From: Magnetococcales bacterium
GTDB lineage: Bacteria > Pseudomonadota > Magnetococcia > Magnetococcales > JADFXB01
Reading direction: 5' to 3'
Assembly (NCBI GenBank): GCA_015233935.1
Contig: JADFXB010000026.1
Span: 1 to 37,503, forward strand
DNA length: 37,503 nucleotides
Below the pieces are notes generated by a model. It was not told the DNA's origin. It ran no database searches and saw only the letters and a list, made by a program, of their open reading frames with translations. Below are positions 19,001 to 29,100 of this stretch, in pieces. The translations under genes were made by a program, and so were the position numbers. The number at the start of each line of letters is the position of its first letter. The first letter of the stretch is position 1.

Positions 19001-20593
19001 TGTCCTAGCTGTCGTGGCCCCATTTGGAACCGATGCGGCAATGAAGATTGCCCGGCGGAAAACCTCAAGGAACTCATCGACCAGAAAATGAAGGGCGAAA
19101 ATTCCCAGACCCCACCTTATTATTGTCCATCCTGCCAGGGGGAGCTGGTCACATGGTGGTGGCAATGCACCAAGGATAAGGACCACAAGGGAAAGATTCC
19201 AGCAGACAAGGAAACCTGCATTAGCTGTATGGAGGAATATCATAGCGGGGTGCGTGCCTTGGATGAGGTAGGCCGCAAATCTCACCACTCCGACCAGGAC
19301 TGTCCTGGCTGCATGGATTTGGAGAAACGCCAGAGAATCAAGAAACGGATGCGGGTGGAACTGGGTCTGCTTCCCTATTTCCGCGACGGTGTCAACGGAT
19401 TTGATTCGGTTAGCTTTCCCGCCCTGGTTAAAGAGTTTGGCCACGATCTCCACTACTGCCGGGAACGTCTGGAGCCTCATTTTCTATTTCCCACTTGCCC
19501 CAGAGAACCCGATTCTAATCGCGGGTCACATCACGTCTACCGCAACCTCAACGGTAAATTCGTCTGCACCCACCATCCAGAAATTCGGTTCTACACTTGT
19601 TTCCATTGCGGTTATCCCATTGACAGATCGATCCCTGGTAGCGTCACCAAATGCCATCGCTGTCTGCGTCGCCTCATGCGCTGCCCTTATTGCTCTGACA
19701 AATATGAGCACTTCTATTCTCCAAACGAATCCCGTTACCCCACCATTCATCGCTGCCCCAAGTGCAGCAACCTGATGACAGGAACCCCTGGCGGTTCCTA
19801 CCAAATGGTGGAACGCGGACTAAAGAAACCCGCCTATTGTCGCAACCTGTTCGCCTGCAATGCCGGATTGGACATTTGGCGCACCGCAGCGGATTACGAT
19901 CTCAAATACTGCCATGCCTGCCAAGAGCCGATCAGTCCCCTGCTCGACCGATATGACCTGGAGGAGATTATCAAGGGCTGTCCGTTCTGCCTGACCATCT
20001 TGGGTCTACCTCCCCAGGAAGGGAACACTCCTTTTGGGGAAGGCAACATGCTTCCGGACCTGGAACGGATTTTCACGCAAATTGACATCCTAATGGAACC
20101 GGAGCGCGATCGCACCTGCCGGGTCTGCGGGGCTGACAAACTTTCGACCTTTCTGTGGATCTGGGATGACTTCAAGAACTCAGCCAGCCCGGAGAGTCGA
20201 GCAAAAGTTGAATCCTGGCTGCGAGATGAATCCACCCTAACCATTCGAAATACCCTTCAGGTTCGGCCTAAATCCATTCGTTATCTCCAAGCAAGGGAAA
20301 TCTACCATGCCCTGCGCTCTACCCTGGACAATGAGGAGGTGTTCCGCCGACTCAAACAATCTCATCCTGGCGACATTAAATTAATGCGCATGCTCTGTGA
20401 TCAGGGGGATGATAACCTGGATAGGCGGTTGCCCAGAGGCCCCATTCCCAGCCCAGTGGGGCAGGAACTGCTGGCACTGCATCGCCCCAATTCGGTAGTA
20501 GCAAGGGGCTTGGAGGTACGTCTTCACCATCTGGCGAAAATCTGTGAAGAGAATCAGAAACGGGAACGTCACGAGTATATTCCAAACATATAA
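16001..20593 (+). CDS. Giant tubulin/FtsZ-like protein with cysteine-rich zinc-binding C-terminal region
   Basis: 1530 residues, start backed by GGAGGGAAT. The N-terminal part resembles the bacterial tubulin-like family (Pfam Tubulin_2 type): GCGGTG at 12-17 as the first nucleotide loop, the tubulin signature AGGTGSS at 205-211, and TNVYAFLKEI near 250 as the base-contacting helix. A long helical middle (about 380-900) follows. Residues about 980-1380 carry many CxxC pairs (for example CPSC, CISC, CPGC, CFHC, CHRC, CPYC, CPKC, CHAC, CPFC, CRVC), suggesting several zinc ribbons. There is no membrane segment, so it should be cytoplasmic. FtsZ and tubulin relatives bind GTP and polymerise; whether this one does is inference. 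The partner is probably the upstream vWA membrane protein. Confidence 0.85.
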   Translation: MFKKYLPAMVIGCGGTGIRTLRFLQALGGDDYDKPLGDMIKQERIVMLGMDTDPKSNDDEEVDQHLVYRASILKKNQERCPTRLPILKNFIRIQREEINNAMSGVFNDVRKIAESGIPWHQWQDNHLHHHSVAEWFPMQNPEKGVEITMGASKNAGAAQWRPLGRVGLFNQFNEIKSSLIEAQEKVAKAAGSGAEFNAYIVCSLAGGTGSSMFWDISILLNMINPRIRTTGIFLLDSPFLGVDKGGRISTNVYAFLKEIAILKNMVHKQRLVVHYPDGSEAVLMPGGEPVLDMVYLYNSFPPGDGVKDFNKSLITVTSLRLAQNLSAQLRRDVHKNLDVSKNNIGGDTNAQPKQRESRFAFSTSFAIPFPEISFEHAVPYLQTLWLKYRIERHQRNEELGVKALLAMLEASEISDYSRLFEEKITQILHTVTSSKIVFFSEQLEEINKGIENLDQLAGSEIQDKRLNDIFLQHLPTTLVKQWFEKGLQEDKPVDAILDIGTSTVGNLCEPHLTAFTEGLRKVLGCIHNRQHLSKELLGLLSAWEKHLDQIKPTDHSALGLRVPTPPSFHHIKNHLPNPLQGNRAAEENDLLIRGLRPSPMNKKQALLRIFNHVKEILENTRAQEFNSAIHQQVRRFFFNRKEEYQSELVAILKANTQLQLTMEYDRRLVTQFESSLQHLRSDWNEADPFQELEVLASEPNLFSENHPFYKSLQLFHRDLGTKLKRFLETILKDPHENQESIQGAKEEKPLHDMIKDLLYPKAKEETSTPNDALGYPPRETGDTGKATEMAQGKRIIQSLDYYLPDHYHLKDTKTRDWEPSYVQLGFDLIKDFMGFLAGQVYAVRYLDSGKNNGFQELISRAKTKVFREAVLEQSIQTKYLVVIPPRLRQASEDERRLRERIQTAAIKELNCQVIVADEPTYGGLVYFEDLFHPFDEIEKAADYYHHYHVKSREERPFFHFDRRVAEYPDVIQVLMSDQPIHCGNPGCTRDLRTARRDLLVCPSCRGPIWNRCGNEDCPAENLKELIDQKMKGENSQTPPYYCPSCQGELVTWWWQCTKDKDHKGKIPADKETCISCMEEYHSGVRALDEVGRKSHHSDQDCPGCMDLEKRQRIKKRMRVELGLLPYFRDGVNGFDSVSFPALVKEFGHDLHYCRERLEPHFLFPTCPREPDSNRGSHHVYRNLNGKFVCTHHPEIRFYTCFHCGYPIDRSIPGSVTKCHRCLRRLMRCPYCSDKYEHFYSPNESRYPTIHRCPKCSNLMTGTPGGSYQMVERGLKKPAYCRNLFACNAGLDIWRTAADYDLKYCHACQEPISPLLDRYDLEEIIKGCPFCLTILGLPPQEGNTPFGEGNMLPDLERIFTQIDILMEPERDRTCRVCGADKLSTFLWIWDDFKNSASPESRAKVESWLRDESTLTIRNTLQVRPKSIRYLQAREIYHALRSTLDNEEVFRRLKQSHPGDIKLMRMLCDQGDDNLDRRLPRGPIPSPVGQELLALHRPNSVVARGLEVRLHHLAKICEENQKRERHEYIPNI

Positions 20594-20625
20594 GGTCTAC
20601 TATTAAGGTTCACACAAATGTAAAT

Positions 20626-20651
20626 AGCCCCTGGTAAAGCCGGGGGCTTTA
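20626..20651. terminator. Intrinsic terminator between convergent genes
   Basis: AGCCCCTGG (20626-20634) and CCGGGGGCT (20640-20648) form a 9-bp stem with one G-T wobble and a 5-base loop, followed by TTT and a weak T-rich tail. It lies between the tubulin-like gene and the convergent mtfA, whose stop codon begins immediately after the stem. It may act in both directions. Confidence 0.6.
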
Positions 20652-21395
20652 GTTTGGCTCCCACCGAAAATACCCCACCAACTGCCCATAAACCGCTGGC
20701 AACACCTCCTGCAAATACCCAGGAGCCACAAAAAAAGCCTCACAGGCCACCGCGAAAAATTCCGCTGCACTCTCCAGGGCATAAGGATCCAGAGGGGTGG
20801 TTTTGCCTTTTTTGTGCCTTTTTTCCATGGTGATAAAAGCCATGGAAAAATCCCGCATCCAGGAGGCGCGACTCATGGTCCAGGGTAGTTCCGGCATGCC
20901 ACCGCCTCCCTTGTCCAACTGGTGGGCGATTTCGTGGATGATGACGTTGGTGGGGTATTCTCCCTCCCCTTTCATGTCCTCCTCCACCGCATCCCAGGAG
21001 AGGACCACCGTTCCCAACTGCCACGACTCCCCCTGATGGGGACCAACCGGGTGGACTACGCCAATCTCGTCGGTCTTCTGCCAAGGGGGTATAAAATCAC
21101 CCTGATAAACCACCACACTCTTCAAGTCATTCAATACCTTGAGCCCCAAATGAAGAATGGGCAGGCATGCCTGCAGGGCAATCATCCACTGAATCCGGGG
21201 CGTCAACACCATCCCCTGCACACCTTCCATGTTTTTGCGGGCGAGAAATTCATCTGCCAAATCCAAGAGTCTTTCTTTGTCCGCCATACCCAAACCACTA
21301 CAAACAGGAATCCCATTCAATAGTTCCAAACGATCTGCGGCTGAATAATCCAAATGGGGCGGCAAGGCAGGTCGCTGCCAGGGGAGGAAAATCAC
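20649..21395 (-). CDS. mtfA: MtfA-family zinc-dependent peptidase
   Basis: A 248-residue M90-family metallopeptidase. The zinc motif HEIAH is at 154-158, preceded by GTVVLSWDAV and VVVYQGDF, blocks typical of MtfA. In E. coli MtfA binds the glucose repressor Mlc and cleaves model peptides; the target here is unknown. Translation starts at a GTG (21395) that overlaps the acpS stop (GTGA), so it is coupled to acpS and is the last gene of the AsmA-like/pdxJ/acpS/mtfA operon. A decayed relative of this gene lies at 12102-12277 on the other side of the vWA-tubulin island, in the same orientation. Confidence 0.9.
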   Translation of the reverse strand: MIFLPWQRPALPPHLDYSAADRLELLNGIPVCSGLGMADKERLLDLADEFLARKNMEGVQGMVLTPRIQWMIALQACLPILHLGLKVLNDLKSVVVYQGDFIPPWQKTDEIGVVHPVGPHQGESWQLGTVVLSWDAVEEDMKGEGEYPTNVIIHEIAHQLDKGGGGMPELPWTMSRASWMRDFSMAFITMEKRHKKGKTTPLDPYALESAAEFFAVACEAFFVAPGYLQEVLPAVYGQLVGYFRWEPN

Positions 21396-21772
21396 GGGGA
21401 ATCGATCACCACAAAGGCCAGGGCAAACTCCTCCTCATCCGATAAGGAAAGATGGATCACCCGGCCCGGCCAACGGGATAAATAGGCATGGGCACCACCC
21501 GTCACCACCATTTCCGGTGCCCCCTGTTCATCATTCTTCACCTCCATATCCAAAAACCAGATCCCCTGGCGAAAGCCACATCCCATGGCCTTCGCCAGGG
21601 CCTCCTTGGCGGCAAAACGCTTGGCAAAACAGGCCGCCGGTCGCGCCTTGGTCTGACAATGGAGAATTTCCGCCGGGGTGAACAGCTTCTCCAGAAACCG
21701 GTCACCAAAACGGGCCATCCCCTGCTCGATACGGGCAATCTTCACCAAATCGCTGCCAATGCCCACAATCAA
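21392..21772 (-). CDS. acpS: Holo-[acyl-carrier-protein] synthase
   Basis: 126 residues, the normal AcpS length. It transfers the 4'-phosphopantetheine arm of coenzyme A to a serine of acyl carrier protein, activating fatty-acid synthesis. The magnesium-binding GIGSDLV (Asp8) and the [13 protein letters not shown] motif with its catalytic Glu are intact, and the FTPAEI segment is present. It overlaps pdxJ by four bases (ATGA) and mtfA by four (GTGA). The pdxJ-acpS order is conserved widely in proteobacteria. Confidence 0.96.
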   Translation of the reverse strand: MIVGIGSDLVKIARIEQGMARFGDRFLEKLFTPAEILHCQTKARPAACFAKRFAAKEALAKAMGCGFRQGIWFLDMEVKNDEQGAPEMVVTGGAHAYLSRWPGRVIHLSLSDEEEFALAFVVIDSP

Positions 21773-22494
21773 CGACGCGCCTCCCGCATCAGTCGTTTCA
21801 TCTCCCGCACCGCCTCTTCCATCCCCACCATAAGGGCGCGACTGACAATGGAATGGCCAATGTTCAACTCATGGATCCCCTCCAAAGCCGCCACCGCCTG
21901 CACATTGTGATAATGAAGACCATGGCCCGCATTGACAATCAAACCTTGCGCCAACCCCTGCCGAACCGCCGTCTTAATGGCATCCAATGCCTGCTGCTGC
22001 CCCTCTCGCTCCACCGCTCCCGCATAGACACCGGTATGCAGCTCAATGGCAGGTGCTCCGATGGCTGCGGCTGCCGCCACCTGGGCCGGGTCGGGATCGA
22101 TAAACAGGGAAACCCGAATCCCCGCCGCCGTCAAGGTCGCCACCGCCTCCGCCAGACGCTGCCGCTGCCCCACCACATCCAGCCCCCCTTCAGTGGTCAA
22201 CTCCTGCCGCTTTTCAGGAACCAGGCAACAATCGGCTGGCCGCCACTCACAAGCCAATCGCACCATCTCCTCACTGGCCGCCATCTCCAAATTCAGGGTG
22301 ACATGCAAAATATCCAACAACATTTTCACATCCCGTTCCTGAATATGACGGCGATCCTCCCGCAAATGGACCGTGATACCATCCGCCCCCCCTCGCTCGG
22401 CGGCAAAGGCAGCGTCCACGGGATCGGGATAACGGCCCCCCCGCGCCTGCCGGACAGTGGCCACATGGTCAATATTCACCCCCAAACGAATCAT
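21769..22494 (-). CDS. pdxJ: Pyridoxine 5'-phosphate synthase
   Basis: 241 residues, a TIM-barrel enzyme. It condenses 1-deoxyxylulose 5-phosphate with 3-amino-2-oxopropyl phosphate to form pyridoxine 5'-phosphate, the last ring-forming step of DXP-dependent vitamin B6 synthesis. Recognised blocks: [17 protein letters not shown] at the N-terminus, [28 protein letters not shown], and [12 protein letters not shown]. All are intact. Its start overlaps the end of the AsmA-like gene by four bases (ATGA), and acpS follows in the same way, so it sits in the middle of a tightly coupled operon. Confidence 0.97.
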   Translation of the reverse strand: MIRLGVNIDHVATVRQARGGRYPDPVDAAFAAERGGADGITVHLREDRRHIQERDVKMLLDILHVTLNLEMAASEEMVRLACEWRPADCCLVPEKRQELTTEGGLDVVGQRQRLAEAVATLTAAGIRVSLFIDPDPAQVAAAAAIGAPAIELHTGVYAGAVEREGQQQALDAIKTAVRQGLAQGLIVNAGHGLHYHNVQAVAALEGIHELNIGHSIVSRALMVGMEEAVREMKRLMREARR

Positions 22495-25400
22495 TCCTTC
22501 CCCTCCTTGCCTTTATTTCCCTCACCCGCAGAGGAACCCTCCTCCATCTTAAACATCTTGCCCGGCAAATCCAATATATCCCTGAAAATTCCCGGCACCA
22601 GACTGTCCACCGGACGCACACTCCATTTGGGATCCTCCATGGGACCGGTGACATCAAACTGGGTCTCCCACAAAGAGTGACGGCTGCCGGTAATCAATTT
22701 ACCCACCACCGGAATATTGGTTAAAATTTTATCCAACATTTGAAACACCCGCGCCCCCACCAGCATATTCAACCGTTTTTCTGGCAAATCCATATCCCCA
22801 GAGATCACGATGGTCATGGCAGGACCGGCCAGGGTGAGGTTGTCACTCCTCACAATTCCTTTTTTAATCACAAAATCCCCCCCAACCTTCTTATAATAAA
22901 ATCCCTCTCCCTCCAAATCGGGACGATCCCCAGTCAACAGCTTGGGCAACTCGCTGATGGAAAGCAAACTCAACAAGGTGGTCAAAAACCTGGCCTCCTG
23001 CACCACCCCATCCTTGCCTTGGATCTTGCCCTTGCCCTCCAAATGGTTGAGCAATTTTTCCCCGCGAGGCACGTTTCCTGCTACCTGCAAGCCGATTCCC
23101 CCTTCCCCGCCCTTCAAACCGGTATGCCAATCCAATGCCTTCAACAAACCACCAATATCCCCGGTGCTCAAGTTGAACTGACCGCTGTAGTCCCCCCAAT
23201 CTTTCTCCTCCAACCAGATCATTTCACCGGAAGAGGTGACCTTTTTCTCCCCCAACTGAAAGTTCAACCGCTCCAGTCTAAGCAGGGAACCCTTGCTGGC
23301 CGCCTGCACTTGCAACTCTTTTCCCGTCAAACCATTGGCCAGGGTTAAATGATCGGCATCCATCTTGAAATGAAAACGGGGCCAGCTTTCCCCATCGGTT
23401 ACCTGGGGTGGTCTGTCTCTTTCTTCCTTGGAAGATTTTTTGCTCAATTCATGGGATAGATCCAACTCTTTGAGTTTTGTCTCAACCTGGTATTTCTCCT
23501 TGCCCTCTTTCATCTCTTTGACCAACAACAGGGAACCATTGGTCTTGCCCAAAGAGAAGGATTTCAACTCCAACCGCCCCGTTTCCTGGCGCAATCGCAA
23601 CTGTCCGTTACCATTGATTTCCAGATTACCGATTTTGCCCTTAATCTTTTCCACCTCCAGCACGCCATTTTTTTGCAACCAACCGGTGGTGTTCCACTGA
23701 CCTTCACTACCCCGTTCCTTGCGCCATCCCCAATCCCCCTTGACCTTTACCTTGGACAAATCGGCATTCAATTCCAGGCGCACCCCCGGTTTGCCCGGCT
23801 TGTTCCCCATATTCAACCGCCAAGTCGCCGGCCCTTGCAAAGAACCTTCCTCCCCCAGAACCGGTTTCAACCAGGGAGAGAGGGTCTCCATGGGTATTCC
23901 CCCCTTTAAGGCAAGGGAAAGGGGCCGCACCTTTTTTCCTTTCAGCTCTTTTTCATCCTTACTCAACCAGGCCAAGTCCACCTCACCCTGGCCATTGACC
24001 TCCAAAGAGGCCAACTTGACCAACAATTTTTTCAGGCTGAACTGGCCATCCCCTCCCAACCGGCCACTCAACTGAGCCTCGCCCCCTTCACCCACCTTTT
24101 TTTCCAGACCTGGGAAACCTGCAATAGCCACATTTTTCAAAACAAGCTGACCATCAACCCCAAAGCCTGCCTCACCGGTTTTTCTCTCCAACACCGCCTG
24201 CAAGGGGGCATCGCCGGTAACCACCACCTCTTTTTCCGCCACTTCAGACAGCCGGGAGGCCAGCCAGCCATGGGGAAGAACGCCCCGCATTTTGATAAGG
24301 ACGCCAGCCAAAGCCGGGTTGCTGATGCCAGAGGCTTCCACCGTACCAAACACGGGAACCCCGCCATAATCTGCATGCTCCACCACCACCTTGACCTGGT
24401 TCTGGTTGGCGGTAATTCCACCCCGTACCTTGGCAAAGGGTTGTTGCAGAAAGGGCAACCTGGCCCAATTTTCCACCAAATCCAATTTGCCCTGATAGGT
24501 AGCCTTGTTCGTACCCTCCAGGGGAAGGCGCAGGGAAAATTCCATGGCTCCCTGGCCCTTCAACTCGGTGCCCGCCAAACCGATGGCTTCATCCCATTTG
24601 AGACCAGGATGGGCGATAACCTGTTGCCATAAGGAGGCGAGATCGGCCAGAGCGGTGCCATCCACCTCAACGGTGGGATTCCGCAACATGTCGCCAATGC
24701 GCACCTTGCCCTTGATCTGGCGGGAACCAATCAATACCCCCTCCTGGACATGGGCCTCCATGGACAAGCGATCAAAGATCAACTTGGTACGTGCCTGACT
24801 AATGGGGGGTAGATCGGGATGAAAAAGTACCGAAGCATCTTCAATATTGGCCTCAATACGAAAAGCAGTGGCCTTGCCATCTTTGTCTTTGGGATAGGTA
24901 TCGAAGGGAAAATGGTTTAACGGCCCCCTGATATTCACGTTGGCATCCAACACCCGACCATGCAACAGAGAGGTATCCAGCCAATGGACCACCTCACCAC
25001 TCATGATGGTGACAGGATAATAATAGTTGGCCTTCTCCACCGGGCCATTCCAAATTTTGGCCTTCAATTCCAAATGGGGATCGCTACCCCCTAATCCTGT
25101 CAAGGTAAACTTGCCTTCTCCCGTGGCGTGATCGCTTTTCAGGGTGAAAGCGTTCACCATTAGATTAACCTGGGCGTTTTCCGCTACAACCTGACCCTGG
25201 GCGGTCATCCGGGTAATGGGAAAGGGCCAGCGAAAGAGTTCAGGAAAGGCAAATTGCCCCTTGCCCATTTCCAGATTCCAATCCACCTGCACCCGATCCA
25301 CCCCCACCCCTTCCACCTGGGCGGATAGATCCAGAGGAGATTGCATGGTGGCCAGGGGAGAAATGCCGCTTACCAAAGGCCCCAGCAATGAGGGTTGCAC

Positions 25401-26075
25401 CTTCTCCATCCGCCAACCACCCCGCCAGGAGTGATCCTTGTTCCACTGTCCTTCCCCTTGCAAGTTGGCCTTTTTACCCCCATGCAAAAGTTGACCGTGG
25501 AACTGCCAATCGGCACGCCCATCCTGGTGATAAAGAATCTGCCCATTATCCAGATGAACACCAATCCCCTGCCAGGCAGCCCCCTGATGAAAAATATCTA
25601 CAGTCTGCAAACGCAAGGAACCGGTGGGTAATACTGCAAACGGATTACTGCCCTCTTCACCATCTTTTTCAATTTGTTCTGGTATTTCCACCCGAACCCC
25701 GGATAAAAACAAGGAAATGGGCTTACCGGTGGCCCACCAATCCCCCAGGTGCAGGCCAAGGCGAACCTGCTCTGCCGTCAAAATGGGTGAAGCTGTCGGA
25801 CTGGGGCGAACTGCTACCTGGGTGGCCAACACACCGCTTGCCCCGTCCAATACCAGGGAGGAGAGTTCCACCGTTTTACCGGTATGAAAGGCGATGGTAC
25901 CGATCAGCCAGGGGATGAGTTGATTCAACGAAGGAGGAAACCACCACAGCCAACCCACCAAGCTGGAAAGAAGAAACAAGACCACCCACCGCCAACGGCG
26001 AACCGGCGTCTGGCTTTTTTTGGCTTCTGTCTGGGAGGGCATTTCAGCGGTCTCGGACATCCATTCCCCGGCCAT
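22491..26075 (-). CDS. AsmA/YhdP-like envelope protein
   Basis: 1194 residues. A short cytoplasmic N-terminus and a single membrane segment (about 28-47, [16 protein letters not shown]) are followed by a very long, beta-rich, repetitive periplasmic region rich in GxxxLxGxG-type strands. The C-terminus has the AsmA-like pattern ([46 protein letters not shown]). The length and layout fit the YhdP/AsmA bridge-like family, which in enterobacteria helps carry phospholipids between inner and outer membranes. The start could also be ATG 26060. It is divergent from glnE (42 bases apart) and overlaps pdxJ by four bases. Assignment to YhdP rather than another AsmA relative is uncertain. Confidence 0.8.
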   Translation of the reverse strand: MAGEWMSETAEMPSQTEAKKSQTPVRRWRWVVLFLLSSLVGWLWWFPPSLNQLIPWLIGTIAFHTGKTVELSSLVLDGASGVLATQVAVRPSPTASPILTAEQVRLGLHLGDWWATGKPISLFLSGVRVEIPEQIEKDGEEGSNPFAVLPTGSLRLQTVDIFHQGAAWQGIGVHLDNGQILYHQDGRADWQFHGQLLHGGKKANLQGEGQWNKDHSWRGGWRMEKVQPSLLGPLVSGISPLATMQSPLDLSAQVEGVGVDRVQVDWNLEMGKGQFAFPELFRWPFPITRMTAQGQVVAENAQVNLMVNAFTLKSDHATGEGKFTLTGLGGSDPHLELKAKIWNGPVEKANYYYPVTIMSGEVVHWLDTSLLHGRVLDANVNIRGPLNHFPFDTYPKDKDGKATAFRIEANIEDASVLFHPDLPPISQARTKLIFDRLSMEAHVQEGVLIGSRQIKGKVRIGDMLRNPTVEVDGTALADLASLWQQVIAHPGLKWDEAIGLAGTELKGQGAMEFSLRLPLEGTNKATYQGKLDLVENWARLPFLQQPFAKVRGGITANQNQVKVVVEHADYGGVPVFGTVEASGISNPALAGVLIKMRGVLPHGWLASRLSEVAEKEVVVTGDAPLQAVLERKTGEAGFGVDGQLVLKNVAIAGFPGLEKKVGEGGEAQLSGRLGGDGQFSLKKLLVKLASLEVNGQGEVDLAWLSKDEKELKGKKVRPLSLALKGGIPMETLSPWLKPVLGEEGSLQGPATWRLNMGNKPGKPGVRLELNADLSKVKVKGDWGWRKERGSEGQWNTTGWLQKNGVLEVEKIKGKIGNLEINGNGQLRLRQETGRLELKSFSLGKTNGSLLLVKEMKEGKEKYQVETKLKELDLSHELSKKSSKEERDRPPQVTDGESWPRFHFKMDADHLTLANGLTGKELQVQAASKGSLLRLERLNFQLGEKKVTSSGEMIWLEEKDWGDYSGQFNLSTGDIGGLLKALDWHTGLKGGEGGIGLQVAGNVPRGEKLLNHLEGKGKIQGKDGVVQEARFLTTLLSLLSISELPKLLTGDRPDLEGEGFYYKKVGGDFVIKKGIVRSDNLTLAGPAMTIVISGDMDLPEKRLNMLVGARVFQMLDKILTNIPVVGKLITGSRHSLWETQFDVTGPMEDPKWSVRPVDSLVPGIFRDILDLPGKMFKMEEGSSAGEGNKGKEGKE

Positions 26076-26117
26076 GATGGGAGAGAGTTCTAGAAAACCT
26101 TCTCATTGTAAGCCGAT

Positions 26118-29100
26118 ATGGGCAAAATGGAATGGGATGATTTTTATCTGGATCAACTTAATCGGGATATCAACTTGTCCGCCATCTCTTTTTCCCCCCA
26201 TATCGCCCGTTACGCCCCATTGACCGCCGATCCGGCGGCAGTGGAACGTCATCTTGCGGAATTCCGCAGTCGGCATCAACAACGCTCTGATTTGCAAGAG
26301 GTTATGGATGCCATTCTGACGGATGAAGCCTGGTGTCGCCGCCTGGTGCTGGCCTTTGGCAACAGCTCCTATCTGGCCCATTTAATCTTGCGCTGGCCGG
26401 AATTTTTACTGGAACTCCATCAAAACAACTTTCTTGCCCCCCCGGAAGAAGAGTTGCAACGGCTGTTGCGGGAGGTCTTATCCACGGAAAAACGGGAGGA
26501 AGCGGCCCGTTATCTGCGGCTGTTCAAACATCGTCATTATCTGGCCATCGGCTTGCGGGATCTCACCTGTGAAGCCCCCCTGGAAGAGACCACCCAAGCC
26601 TTGTCACGGGTGGCGGATTTTACCCTGGAGGCCAGTTATCGGTGGTTGGATCGCTGGTTGAGCCAACGTCATGGCCAACCCATGAACGAAACCACCACCC
26701 CTCCCCAGCCCTCCCGTTTTGTCATCCTGGGCATGGGCAAACTGGGGGGCAGAGAACTCAATTTTTCCTCTGACATTGATCTAATCTTTCTCTACGACGA
26801 AGACCGGGGCCATACCCACGGGGAAAAACCCCTGCCCATTAAGAGCTACTACATCCGCTTGGGGCAGGAGCTGATGAAACTGATGCAGGAGAACACCCCG
26901 GAAGGAATGGTCTTTCGGGTAGATTTACGACTGCGACCGGATGGAGAAAGCGGGGATCTCTCCCTCTCCTGCCGTTCGGCGGAAATCTATTATGAAGCCT
27001 ATGGGCAAACCTGGGAGCGGGCGGCCATGATCAAGGCCCGACCGGTGGCCGGGGATTTGGCCATGGGAGAGGAGTTTTTGCAACGGCTGCGTCCGTTCAT
27101 CTTCCGCCGTTATCTGGATTTTGCCTCCCTGGATGCCATCCGCCGCATGAAGCGCAAGATTGACCACAAAATTTTGCAAAATTCCACCGGTGGTCACAAC
27201 GTCAAACTGGGACGGGGTGGGATTCGGGAGATTGAATTTTTTGTCCAGGCCCAACAATTGATCCATGGTGGGCGGGAACCCTCCTTGCGTCAGCGATCCA
27301 CCCTGCCCATGTTGCAGGAGTTGAAACGTCTGGGGTTGGTGGATGGTCAGACGGCGGACACTCTGGCAGAGGCCTACCCATTCTTGCGTATGGTGGAGCA
27401 TCGTTTGCAGATCTACCGGGAGCAACAGTTACACACCCTGCCCACCGATGAAGGGGAGTTGTTGTGTGTGGCCAAGCGGGCGGGATTTGCCGATCTGGCC
27501 AGTTTTCTTGACCGCTTGCAGCAGATTACCCAACAGGTGCACCACATCTATGGCAACCTGTTTTTTGAAAGCGAGCGACGTTCCCAACCAGAAGAGGAAA
27601 TGGAAGCCCTGCTGGCCTTGGACATTCACTCCAGCCAGTGGCATCAACAGGTTCGGGAAATGGGGTTCCAGGAACCGGAGGCGTTGCGTTCTCTGTTGAT
27701 TCTCTTACGGGAGGGACCATCGGGGGCCAATCTGACCGAGAGTGCCCGCAAATGGTATGACATGCTGGCGGCACCCCTATTGGCAGAAATTCATCGGGCT
27801 GCCGATCAGGATTTGGCCTTGCACCATGCAGAAGCCTTTTTGCGAGCCATTGGTCGCCGTACCAACTATCTGGCCTTGCTGGTGGAAAACAGTGCGGTAT
27901 TGGGTCTTCTGGTCCGCCTGTTCGGCATCTCCCGTTTTCTCTCCCGTTTTTTCAACCAGACCCCCTCTTTGCTGGACAGCCTCATCGCCCCTGGTTTTCT
28001 TGATCATTATCGGGACAAGAGTGAACTGGGCAAGGAGCTGGCCAAATCCATGTCTGAATGTCCCGATGCGGAAGAGCGGGGGCGGGTGATTCGTGCCTTC
28101 AAAAATACCGAACTGTTGCGCATTGGTTTGCGGGATATTTCCGGGATTGCCGATCTGTCGGAGGTGATGGCTGGTCTGTCGGTGTTGGCGGATGCCATCC
28201 TCACCCAAACCATGATCGATGCCTTGACCGAGATGGAAGATCGCTATGGCATTCCCACCTGGCAGGATGAGGAGGGAAATGAACATCGGGCGCAATTTGC
28301 CATTTTGGCCATGGGCAAGCTGGGTGGTTCCGAGTTGAACTATGCCTCTGACCTGGATTTAATTTTTGTTCATGACAGTCAGGGACAAAATCAGGTAACC
28401 CAAGGCAGTCGCTCCATAGCCAACCCTCTGTTTTTTACCAAGCTGGGACAAAAAATCATCACCTCTTTGACCACCTTTTCCCATGGTGGCAAGCTCTATG
28501 ATTTGGACATGCGGCTGCGTCCATCGGGCAATTCGGGTATGCTGGTGATCTCTTTGGAATCTTTCTGCCAATATCAAAGACATCAAGCCTGGACCTGGGA
28601 ACATCAGGCCCTTTGCCGAGCACGGGTGGTAACCGGGGATCCTGCCCTGGTGGTGGCCTTGAAAAAAGAGATCCAGGAAATCCTATTGCAGGAAAGAAAT
28701 GCCAAGACGTTGGGCAAAGAAATTATGGAGATGCGGGAGCGGATGTATCGGGAGAAAAAGCCGCCGGTGGATGTTATAGACATCAAACAAAGCCGGGGCG
28801 GTGTGGTGGATATCGAGTTTTTGTGCCAATTCATGATCCTGGCCCATGCCCATCATTATCCAAGAATTGTCCGTTCCAACTTGCCAGCCGCCTTGTTGGC
28901 CATGAAAAATGCCGGGCTGTTGGGTTCAGAAGAATACACCATTCTGGATAATGCCTATGGATTTTATCGCCTGGTGGAAAACCGGCTGCGTCTGTTGCAC
29001 GATCGTTCTGAAAACAGGTTGCATAACGACGAAAAATCATTAATAAGATTGTCCAGGCTTTGTGCGTTGCAGGAGGGGGAGGATATCCGCCAACTGTTGC

